Shown piece after piece: positions 1 to 6,590 of a DNA stretch of 9,038 bases. The DNA is from Sphingomonas sp. UBA4766. Its GTDB lineage: Bacteria; Pseudomonadota; Alphaproteobacteria; Sphingomonadales; Sphingomonadaceae. Every line of letters begins with the position of its first letter. Within the stretch, counting starts at the first letter, position 1. The notes beneath the pieces were generated by a model. The model had not been told where the DNA came from. It did not search any database and saw nothing but the letters and a program-made list of their open reading frames with translations. Both the position numbers and the translations under genes were made by a program. The stretch is from the NCBI GenBank assembly GCA_002403415.1, contig DHHS01000039.1, positions 1 through 9,038 on the forward strand. Reading direction: 5' to 3'.

Positions 1-2372
1 GGCCAGCTGCTGGTCAGCGAGGTGACCGTGCCATTTTCACCCGGATGCTGGATGTTCACGAACAGCGTGCGACCATCCGGCGTTGAGTCAATGCCGGTGA
101 TTTCGCAATCGACCGGCCCGACCAGGAACCGACGAAGCTGCGTGCCGGGCGCGCGGCCGACCCGCGTCGACTGCGTCGTGCCGGGGGCGTTGCTGATCGT
201 GCGCACCGCACCATCATTGACGGTGCCGGGGATGGCGAGCAGCATCTGGTTGTTGGTGACGTCGCGAAAGGCGCCGTCGTCGGTCTGGATCCACAGGAAC
301 GGATTGATCTGGCCCATCGCATTTGACGGGCGACCAAACCACAGACCATCGGGCGACGAGAAATCGTTCGTCGTGTTCAGCCCCGACAGGTTGATGTTAA
401 CCGGATCGAGGCTCGAGTCGGACCCGAACACGTAAATGTCCCAGGCAAAGGTCGTTGCTTCGGTCGTATCGCCGGTTTCACGCAGGCGGATGATGTGGCC
501 GTTGCGGTTGCCGACCGACGTGCTCGGCGGATCGACATAGGCGCGCGGGTTGGCCGCGTCGGTGTTGGTCGAACGACGCGACGCATTGTTGGTGAGCGTC
601 AGATAGACTTCGCCCGTCACCGGGTTCACCGCCGTCCACTCCGGACGGTCCATCCGCGTCGCGCCCAGCGCATCGGCGGCGAGGCGCGGGTTGATAAGCA
701 CGTCCGCCTGATCGGCAAAGGCATAGGTGGTGTTGGCAGCGGTCAGCGGACCGGTGCCAAATACGAGCGGTGCCCAGCGACCCGTGCCATCGGGATTGAA
801 AATCGCGACAAACAGCGTGCCGGTGTCGAGATAACGATCGCCAATGCTTAACCGGTTGGCCGATTGCGCATCCGCAGGAGCCCAAGGGGTCGCCGACACG
901 AACTTATAGAGATACTCGTTCTGCGCGTCATCGCCCATATACCAGGCGGGACGGCGACCCGCGACGAAATTGCCCGGCCATGCGCCCTCATGGTTGAAGC
1001 GGCCAAGCGCGGTGCGCTTACGCGGCGTTGAGGTCGGGTCATAGGGGTCGATTTCGACCACCCACCCGAACTGATTGGGCTCGTTACGATAATCGTCAGT
1101 AGCGGTCGCACCGGTAACGCGTGCATCGTGGCGGCGGAAAATCGTGTTGCTGGCGTTGGCGGGAACAACGCTTGACCAGCCGAAATTGCCGGTATTGCTC
1201 GTGACACCAGCGCGGGTCAGCGCGGTGACTTCGCGCGCTGACCGATTGGGGTTGTCGGTCGCGGGCGTGCGGCGGAAATAGCCGGCCCAGTTTTCTTCGC
1301 AGGTCAAATTGGTGCCCCAGGGCGTGTAGCCATTGGCGCAGTTGTTGAGCGTGCCACGGCCAGTCGTTCCGGAAGGGGAAAAGACCGTGCGCAATTGCAC
1401 ATTGCCCGCAGCCGGGCCGTTGAACGCCATGGGCGTCAGCGGCGTGATACGGCGGTTGAAGTTGCTGCCGATAGTGTAGCTCCACGCGCCTGCCGCGCTG
1501 CGCGACACCTCGACGATGCTCAGACCATGGCATTCCATTTCGATCAGCGCTTCCGATTCGGGACGAACGCCGCCAACATTGGTCTGGCCATTAACGTGCA
1601 GATATTGCTCGTTGATGTTTTCGTGGTTCATCACCAACAGGCCGCGCGTATTGCTGTTGTCGTCGCGCGCGGTGCCCGCCGCGTTGAGACCATAATAATA
1701 CAGCGCGTCGTGGTGATCGCCCGACCGGTTGGAATAACCCGTGTCGGTGCCATCGCCGCGGAACGCCGGGGTGCTGGCATTGAGCGGATCACCCAGCCGG
1801 TAGAGCACCGTCACCGTATGACCTGCAGCCACCGTCACCACGTCGGCGCGGCTGCGATCAATCGCGGCAAAGCCCAACTGCGCAGGCGAGACCATGACGG
1901 TAGTATCGGCCGAAGTCGACTGGCCACCAATGTCGGTCGCCTGGAACCGGAACACCAGCGGCGTCGCGGTCGCGACTGCCGGTGCAAGGAAAGTGAAAAC
2001 ATTGGGGGTCGCACCTGGAATCAGCGTCACCGCCGGCCCCGACACCTGGATCACCGATTGCGAAGCCACGCCATTATTGTCGGTCGCGGTGCCCGTGAGG
2101 GTCACGGTGCGCCCCGCCGACGTCGCCCCCGACGATCCAAAGGTCACTACCGGGCGCGGATCGTTAACGGTCGGCACCACCGGTGCGGTCGTGCATGCCG
2201 CAAGCGTAGACGTGCCCAGCACCGCGACCGCAGCCGCCGAAACGCCGCTGCGCAGCGCTTCACGACGTGAGTAGCGCGCGTCGATCATCGCACTAAGCGA
2301 TGGATTTTCCGTACGATTGGTATCGATATCGCCATCGTCATAGGCAAATGTAACGCTCATCGACTCGGTCAT
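1..2372 (-). CDS. phoX: PhoX-family (DUF839) phosphatase, Tat lipoprotein, 3' end cut by window edge
   Basis: I translated this frame by hand: 790 codons run open from ATG at 2372 to the window edge, so the C-terminus is missing. PhoX enzymes are calcium- and iron-dependent phosphomonoesterases that release phosphate outside the cytoplasm. Residues 35-41 (SRREALR) form a twin-arginine motif, followed by a hydrophobic stretch ending in a lipobox (LAAC, C60), which suggests a Tat-exported lipoprotein. Residues ~72-162 resemble a PKD/Ig-like domain (SGPAVTL, then FRFQATDIGG). The PhoX part follows: LLVMNHENINE (245-255), ECHGLSIVEV (280-289, C281 a candidate iron ligand), LTCEENW (356-362), RFNHEGAW (458-465), YMGDDAQNEYLYKF (478-491), RMDRPEW (573-579), NGHIIRLRE (624-632), DGLWFG (675-680), WIQTDDG (694-700) and DCEITGIDSTPDGRTLFVNI (755-774). 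GGGGAG lies 4 nt before the ATG and supports this start. The family call is firm; substrate is inferred. Confidence 0.92.
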   Translation of the reverse strand, partial: MTESMSVTFAYDDGDIDTNRTENPSLSAMIDARYSRREALRSGVSAAAVAVLGTSTLAACTTAPVVPTVNDPRPVVTFGSSGATSAGRTVTLTGTATDNNGVASQSVIQVSGPAVTLIPGATPNVFTFLAPAVATATPLVFRFQATDIGGQSTSADTTVMVSPAQLGFAAIDRSRADVVTVAAGHTVTVLYRLGDPLNASTPAFRGDGTDTGYSNRSGDHHDALYYYGLNAAGTARDDNSNTRGLLVMNHENINEQYLHVNGQTNVGGVRPESEALIEMECHGLSIVEVSRSAAGAWSYTIGSNFNRRITPLTPMAFNGPAAGNVQLRTVFSPSGTTGRGTLNNCANGYTPWGTNLTCEENWAGYFRRTPATDNPNRSAREVTALTRAGVTSNTGNFGWSSVVPANASNTIFRRHDARVTGATATDDYRNEPNQFGWVVEIDPYDPTSTPRKRTALGRFNHEGAWPGNFVAGRRPAWYMGDDAQNEYLYKFVSATPWAPADAQSANRLSIGDRYLDTGTLFVAIFNPDGTGRWAPLVFGTGPLTAANTTYAFADQADVLINPRLAADALGATRMDRPEWTAVNPVTGEVYLTLTNNASRRSTNTDAANPRAYVDPPSTSVGNRNGHIIRLRETGDTTEATTFAWDIYVFGSDSSLDPVNINLSGLNTTNDFSSPDGLWFGRPSNAMGQINPFLWIQTDDGAFRDVTNNQMLLAIPGTVNDGAVRTISNAPGTTQSTRVGRAPGTQLRRFLVGPVDCEITGIDSTPDGRTLFVNIQHPGENGTVTSLTSSW

Positions 2373-2452
2373 GATGCTCCCCTGCGCGTTCAGCGAGTCT
2401 TACCCCGCATTGAAAGACAGAGCCGCTAATGCGCGCCCACGCGGTCAGTTTG

Positions 2453-2492
2453 ATGCAAAAACGATGACTATATGATAACACTAAGATGTCGT
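2453..2492 (-). promoter_or_regulatory. Candidate Pho box: four heptamers at 11-bp period upstream of phoX
   Basis: Read on the minus strand, four heptamers sit exactly 11 bp apart: ACGACAT (2486-2492), GTGTTAT (2475-2481), TAGTCAT (2464-2470) and TTTGCAT (2453-2459), with 4-nt spacers CTTA, CATA and CGTT. PhoB binds direct repeats resembling CTGTCAT separated by 4 AT-rich bases. The two central heptamers match that consensus at 5 of 7 positions each, the outer two at 4 of 7. The block lies about 80 bp before the phoX start codon, in an AT-rich patch of an otherwise GC-rich window. The periodicity is directly visible; binding by PhoB is inferred. No convincing -10 hexamer was identified downstream. 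Confidence 0.42.
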
Positions 2493-2525
2493 TAATATTT
2501 CAGTGGTTGCAGAATGCGCGAAGTC

Positions 2526-4178
2526 TCAGCGCTTTTGCCACACCTTCACACCGCCTACCCAAGTCTGCTCAACCATGGTTGCGCGCAAAGCGCTGGCGGA
2601 TACCGCCGTCGGATCACGATCAACGATAATGAAATCGGCATAAAGCCCGGGCGCGATGCGACCGATCATCTCTTCGGCAAACCCGGCATAGGCGCCGCCA
2701 GCGGTATAGGCGCGCCACGCCTGTTCGCGGGTCAACACTTCCTGTGGCTGCCAACCGCCATAGGGTTCGCCCTGGGCATCGGTGCGGGTAAAGCCCGCCG
2801 CCCAACCCGCAAAGGGATCGGGGCTTTCAACCGGAAAATCGGTGCCGAATGCCAATGGCACGCCGTTTTTCAGCATCGTCGCCCAGGCATAGGCTCCCGC
2901 CAGCCGTCCGGCGCCCAGCCGTGCCTCCGCCATCGTCCGGTCGCTGGTCTGATGCACCGGCTGCATCGAGGCGATGGTGCCATGCTCGGCCAGCTTGGAC
3001 AGGTCGGCGGGATCAATGATCTGCGCATGTTCGATCCGCCAGCGCCGGTCACCACCATAGGTGGGCGCGAGTTCAGCGATTGACGCGAGCACCTGCGCAT
3101 TGGCGCGGTCGCCAATCGCGTGCACCGCGAGTTGATACCCATCCATCGCCGCGCGGCTCATCAAATTGCTGAGCTGCGAATCGCTCAGAAAACCAGCACC
3201 TGACTGCTCCGGCGCATCGGCATAAGGCGCCTTCAGCCAAGCCCCGCGCGAGCCCAGCGCGCCATCGGTGTAAATCTTTGCCCCGATCAGCCGCAAATGC
3301 CCATCATACAGCCACGGCGTCGGCCCCGTCCCGCCGATACGGATCGTTTCCTCAACACCTGCGCCATAGCTGATGATCCGCACCCGCAACCCGCCCGCAT
3401 CCCCTGCGCGGCGAAAGGTCAGCCAGTCGTCGAGGCTGGTGCCCATGTCGGCGGCCGTGGTGATGCCCGCGCTCAGCAAGGCCTCTTGCGCCTTGTAAAA
3501 GGCGGCGCTGCGCTCCTTGGGGAGCGCCATCGGCACGACTTTGGCGATCAATTCCTGGGCTGCATCAACAAACACGCCGTTCGGCTCTGCGCCGGTTTTC
3601 TCGATACGCCCGCCGGGCGGGGTTATGCTTTTCGCGCCGACGCCTGCCGCGCGCATCGCTGCACTGTTCGCCCAGCTGGCGTGACCATCGGCGCGTGCGA
3701 GCCAAACCGGCCGGTCACCGACCACCTCGTCCAGATCAGCCGCGGTCGGAAACCGGCCCAAGCCCCATTTCTCCTGATTCCAGCCGCCACCGGTAATCCA
3801 TTTGCGATCGGGATTTGCCGCGGCATAAGCTGCAATCTTTGACTTTGCCTCTGCCAGGGAGCGTGTGTCCGACAAGTCGAGCTCCAGCGCGCGAAAGCCC
3901 AACTCCATCACATGGCCATGCGCATCGACAAAGCCGGGGATCAGCACCTTGCCCTTCATGTCCGCGCGCCAGTCAAGCCGGGCGGGGCGCGGATCGCCTG
4001 TGCGCAATACTTGCACCACCTTGCCGTCGCGCCCGATGAGCAGCCCGGTGAAGCGCTGCACCCGCCCGGCCTCGTCCAGCGTCACGCCCTCGACATTATC
4101 GACCAGCCCATCGGCATGGGCGGGTATGCCCAGCGCAAGCGCGGCCAGCGCGGAGACAAGAGCAAACAGCTTGTTCAT
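2526..4178 (-). CDS. Exported YtcJ-like amidohydrolase (Amidohydrolase_3 family)
   Basis: A 550-residue metal-dependent hydrolase of the amidohydrolase superfamily; the substrate cannot be deduced. The first ~22 residues are a Sec-type signal peptide (hydrophobic core LVSALAALALGIP, cleavage probably after AHA), so it should act in the periplasm. Family motifs appear in order: PGFVDAHGHV (81-90, metal-binding H87 and H89), GGWNQEKW (131-138), DGHASWANSAAM (164-175), GAKIYTDGALGSRGAW (299-314, K301 the likely metal-bridging lysine), AVHAIGDRAN (351-360, H353), RIEHAQI (381-387, H384) and LAFGTDFPVESPDPF (442-456, D447). The set looks intact and the length is typical. The reading frame extends upstream to 4334, but ATG 4178 is preferred: it starts the signal peptide, has GGAG 9 nt upstream, and overlaps the previous gene's TGA as ATGA, implying an operon with translational coupling. 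Confidence 0.93.
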   Translation of the reverse strand: MNKLFALVSALAALALGIPAHADGLVDNVEGVTLDEAGRVQRFTGLLIGRDGKVVQVLRTGDPRPARLDWRADMKGKVLIPGFVDAHGHVMELGFRALELDLSDTRSLAEAKSKIAAYAAANPDRKWITGGGWNQEKWGLGRFPTAADLDEVVGDRPVWLARADGHASWANSAAMRAAGVGAKSITPPGGRIEKTGAEPNGVFVDAAQELIAKVVPMALPKERSAAFYKAQEALLSAGITTAADMGTSLDDWLTFRRAGDAGGLRVRIISYGAGVEETIRIGGTGPTPWLYDGHLRLIGAKIYTDGALGSRGAWLKAPYADAPEQSGAGFLSDSQLSNLMSRAAMDGYQLAVHAIGDRANAQVLASIAELAPTYGGDRRWRIEHAQIIDPADLSKLAEHGTIASMQPVHQTSDRTMAEARLGAGRLAGAYAWATMLKNGVPLAFGTDFPVESPDPFAGWAAGFTRTDAQGEPYGGWQPQEVLTREQAWRAYTAGGAYAGFAEEMIGRIAPGLYADFIIVDRDPTAVSASALRATMVEQTWVGGVKVWQKR

Positions 4179-5041
4179 TTCGGCAATCTCCGCACCAGGG
4201 CGCTGGTATCCTGGCGCCCGCCGCCCAGCCGCTGCACCTCGGCATAAAATTGGTCCACAAGCGCCGTCACGGGGAGCACCGCGCCGCGCGCGCGCGCTTC
4301 GTCCAGCGCCAGCCCCAGATCCTTGCGCATCCAATCGATCGCGAAGCCGAAATCAAACCCGTCGTCAGCCATGGTCGCCCAACGATTGTCCATTTGCCAG
4401 CTTTGCGCCGCCCCCCCGGAAATCGCCTCATAAACCTTCGCCAGGTCAAGCTCGCTGGCCTGTGCAAACCGCAGCGCCTCTGCCAACCCCGCCAATACGC
4501 CCGCAATCGCAATCTGGTTGACCATCTTGGTCTGCTGGCCCGCACCCGCCGGCCCCACATGGACAATGCGCTTGGCATAGACGGCCATCATTGGGCTTGC
4601 TGCCGCCACCGCGGCCGCGCTGCCGCCGCACATGATCGACAGTGCGCCCAACTCTGCTCCTGCCTGCCCGCCCGAGACGGGTGCATCGACGACATGCATC
4701 CCCCGCGCCGCGCCCACAACGGCCAGCCGACGCGCCAGATCAGCAGACACCGTGGTATGATCGACCAGCAACGCACCGGGCGCCATCGCCGCCAGCGCAC
4801 CTCCTGCGCCCAGCACCACCTCTGTCAGGTCATCGTCATTGCCGACACAGGTAAACACTGCTTCCGCCCCGGCAACCGCCGCCGCGACACTCGCCGCCTG
4901 CCTGCCGCCATGCACTGCCACCCATGCCTCGGCCTTCGCCGGGTTGCGGTTATAAACCGTCAGGTCGTGGCCCACCGCCGCGAGGTGCCGTGCCATCGGC
5001 GCCCCCATCACGCCCAGCCCGATAAAGGTTAGTTTCGCCAT
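4175..5041 (-). CDS. NAD(P)-dependent oxidoreductase, 3-hydroxyisobutyrate dehydrogenase superfamily
   Basis: A cytosolic 288-residue beta-hydroxyacid dehydrogenase. The N-terminal Rossmann motif is FIGLGVMGAPMA (6-17). After the second strand comes VYNRNP (29-34); an arginine here usually goes with NADP(H) preference, so that is inferred. The substrate motif DAPVSGGQAGAELG is at 119-132, the catalytic lysine segment TKMVNQIAIAG at 171-181 (K172, N175), and RKDLGLALDEA at 239-249. Relatives include 3-hydroxyisobutyrate dehydrogenase (mmsB) and tartronate semialdehyde reductase (garR). The KMVNQ segment looks more like the GarR/YgbJ side than classical MmsB, so no gene symbol is given. ATG 5041 is chosen because it begins right at the Rossmann strand; the frame extends to 5104 but that adds only a non-conserved tail. 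Its TGA overlaps the amidohydrolase ATG. Divergent from the threonine ammonia-lyase gene. Confidence 0.9.
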   Translation of the reverse strand: MAKLTFIGLGVMGAPMARHLAAVGHDLTVYNRNPAKAEAWVAVHGGRQAASVAAAVAGAEAVFTCVGNDDDLTEVVLGAGGALAAMAPGALLVDHTTVSADLARRLAVVGAARGMHVVDAPVSGGQAGAELGALSIMCGGSAAAVAAASPMMAVYAKRIVHVGPAGAGQQTKMVNQIAIAGVLAGLAEALRFAQASELDLAKVYEAISGGAAQSWQMDNRWATMADDGFDFGFAIDWMRKDLGLALDEARARGAVLPVTALVDQFYAEVQRLGGGRQDTSALVRRLPK

Positions 5042-5159
5042 CGCCCCCCGCGCATAAGGCGTGTTCCCCCCCGGCGCCAGATGGTCTAGTGCGACGCGCT
5101 TCAATATCGTGCGCGAGGCGGCGGAAAGGCTCGGCGCACGCTTTCAGGAACCGCGTCCC
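5042..5159. other. Divergent intergenic region
   Basis: This 118-bp gap separates two divergent genes and must hold promoters for both, unless transcription enters from elsewhere. I found no good -35/-10 pair on either strand. The best minus-strand -35 candidate is TTGAAG (about 5098-5103), without a matching -10. On the plus strand AGGAA (5146-5150) is a ribosome binding site 9 nt before the ATG at 5160 and fixes that start over the in-frame ATG at 5061. Confidence 0.5.
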
Positions 5160-6383
5160 ATGGCCAGCATCCCCGACCTGCCCGTCTCCATCGACGATAT
5201 CCGCGCAGCTCATGCGCGTATCGCGCCCGCAATCGTGCGCACGCCGACGCTGGTGAGCAAGACACTGTCGGAACTGACCGGGGCGAAAGTTTACCTGAAA
5301 TTCGAGAACCTCCAATTCACCGCCGCCTATAAAGAACGCGGCGCGCTCAACACGCTCTTGCAATTGCCAGGCGACACCAAGGGGGTCATTGCCGCATCGG
5401 CAGGCAATCATGCGCAGGGGCTAGCCTATCACGCCGATCGGCTCGGTATTCCGGCTACCATTGTCATGCCAACCACCACGCCAATCGTCAAAGTCACCCA
5501 GACTGAGGGCCACAATGCCAACGTCATCCTGTTCGGCGAAACCTTTGACGATGCCTATGGTCATGCCCGCCAGCTGGAGCGCGAGCGCGGGCTGACCTTT
5601 GTCCACCCGTTCGATGATCGGCGGATCATCGCCGGGCAAGGCACCACGGCAATCGAAATGCTGGAGGATGCGCCCGATATCGACTGCTTCGTCACCCCGA
5701 TCGGCGGCGGCGGCCTCATCAGCGGGATGGCGGTCGTAGCGCGGGCTGCGGAGCGGCCGATTGACGTCGTGGGGGTGGAGGCCGAACTGTTCCCCTCGAT
5801 GCACAACCGCGTCAATCACGGTGCGCTGCCGTGCGGCGGCGAAACGCTGGCGGAGGGGATTGCGGTAAAGGAACCAGGCGCGATCACTTCGCGCATGGTC
5901 GAACTGCTGGTCGACGAGATCACGCTGGTGAGCGAGCGCAGCCTGGAAAAGGCGGTGTCGCTGCTGGTCCAGATCGAAAAGACGGTAGTCGAGGGCGCAG
6001 GCGCCGCCGGGCTTGCCGCGCTCATCCAGCATCCCGACCGCTTTCGGGGCTGCACCGTGGGGCTGGTGCTGTGCGGTGGCAATATCGACACGCGGTTACT
6101 GGCGAATGTGCTGGTGCGTGATCTGGCGCGGTCGGGGCGGCTCGCACGCGTGCAGATCAGGCTACAGGATCAGCCGGGCGCGCTGTTCAAGCTCGCGGGC
6201 GTGTTCGACGCCGAGCGCGTCAACATCATGGAAGTCTATCACCAGCGCATTTTCACCTCGCTGCCGGCCAAGGGTCTGATTACCGAAATCGAATGCGAAA
6301 CGCGCGACCGCGCGCATCTCGAACGCCTGCTTACCGCGGTCCGCGCAGCGGGCTACGAAGCCGATCTGATCGAACTGGCATAA
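5160..6383 (+). CDS. ilvA: Threonine ammonia-lyase (threonine dehydratase) with C-terminal ACT-type domain
   Basis: PLP enzyme of 407 residues that deaminates threonine (and often serine) to 2-oxobutyrate, the entry into isoleucine synthesis. The fold-type II catalytic part carries KFENLQ (47-52), the PLP lysine in AAYKERGALN (K58), SAGNHAQG (80-87), the phosphate-binding loop GGGGLISG (182-189), VEGAGAAGLAAL (277-288) and LCGGNID (304-310). Residues ~328-405 form one ACT-like regulatory domain (LQDQPGALFKLAGVF, 335-349). This is the ~400-residue form with a single ACT-type domain, shorter than the ~500-residue E. coli IlvA and longer than ACT-less TdcB. It could therefore be biosynthetic or catabolic. 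The PLP lysine is preceded by A-A-Y instead of the more usual G-S-F. An AGGAA ribosome binding site supports ATG 5160. Confidence 0.93.
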   Translation: MASIPDLPVSIDDIRAAHARIAPAIVRTPTLVSKTLSELTGAKVYLKFENLQFTAAYKERGALNTLLQLPGDTKGVIAASAGNHAQGLAYHADRLGIPATIVMPTTTPIVKVTQTEGHNANVILFGETFDDAYGHARQLERERGLTFVHPFDDRRIIAGQGTTAIEMLEDAPDIDCFVTPIGGGGLISGMAVVARAAERPIDVVGVEAELFPSMHNRVNHGALPCGGETLAEGIAVKEPGAITSRMVELLVDEITLVSERSLEKAVSLLVQIEKTVVEGAGAAGLAALIQHPDRFRGCTVGLVLCGGNIDTRLLANVLVRDLARSGRLARVQIRLQDQPGALFKLAGVFDAERVNIMEVYHQRIFTSLPAKGLITEIECETRDRAHLERLLTAVRAAGYEADLIELA

Positions 6384-6473
6384 GCGACAGGCAGAGTCGC
6401 GCATGCGGTGGGCGGTGCGCCGCGTGCGTGCGGCAAAGGCGGGTGAGCGGTATAATCGACTGCCGCCAGCGGG

Positions 6474-6482
6474 TTATCCACA
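6474..6482 (+). promoter_or_regulatory. Perfect DnaA-box match in the ilvA-bpt gap
   Basis: TTATCCACA matches the consensus DnaA box TTATNCACA exactly. It lies about 110 bp before the bpt start in a 207-bp gap. Six bases downstream is TTAACC (6489-6494), the start of a relatively AT-rich patch reaching to ~6529. Two GANTC sites flank it (6394-6398 and 6534-6538), the CcrM methylation target in many alphaproteobacteria, but GANTC also occurs elsewhere in the window. I see only this one box, so transcriptional control by DnaA or chance is more likely than a replication origin. Confidence 0.35.
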
Positions 6483-6590
6483 GGTCCGTTAACCTTCTTT
6501 CTTGGTAAAGCGGCTTTTCATCATCCGCCAGACGATTCATAACAGACACCAAGCGATGCGATTGGCGCGTCGCGTCGGATGGTGCCGATT

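Noticed and set aside
1395..2270. Plus-strand open frame (291 codons) opposite the PhoX gene
   Set aside because: The translation is extremely Arg-rich and low in complexity, while the opposite strand encodes a clear PhoX protein; shadow frame.
4179..4334. Upstream extension of the amidohydrolase to ATG 4334
   Set aside because: The added 52 residues are Arg/Gly/Ala-rich, overlap the oxidoreductase coding region and would bury the signal peptide; ATG 4178 has a ribosome binding site and ATGA overlap.
4411..4417. Runs of seven identical bases (4411-4417, 5066-5072, 7869-7875) as possible frameshift or phase-variation sites
   Set aside because: The coding frames that cross 4411-4417 and 7869-7875 are intact, the run at 5066-5072 is intergenic, and such runs are common in GC-rich genomes.
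4250..5032. Plus-strand open frame (260 codons) opposite the oxidoreductase
   Set aside because: His/Arg-rich antisense shadow of a gene with complete catalytic motifs.
6400..6440. GC-rich palindrome downstream of ilvA as a terminator
   Set aside because: Only a 4-bp stem (GCGG/CCGC) can be drawn and no T-run follows.
6451..6456. Perfect TATAAT hexamer in the ilvA-bpt gap
   Set aside because: No TTGACA-like hexamer lies 16-18 bp upstream (the position reads GTGCGG), so it is not reported as a promoter; a regulated promoter with a poor -35 remains possible.
6384..6590. Chromosomal replication origin
   Set aside because: Only one DnaA box is visible, without a box cluster or typical origin neighbours.
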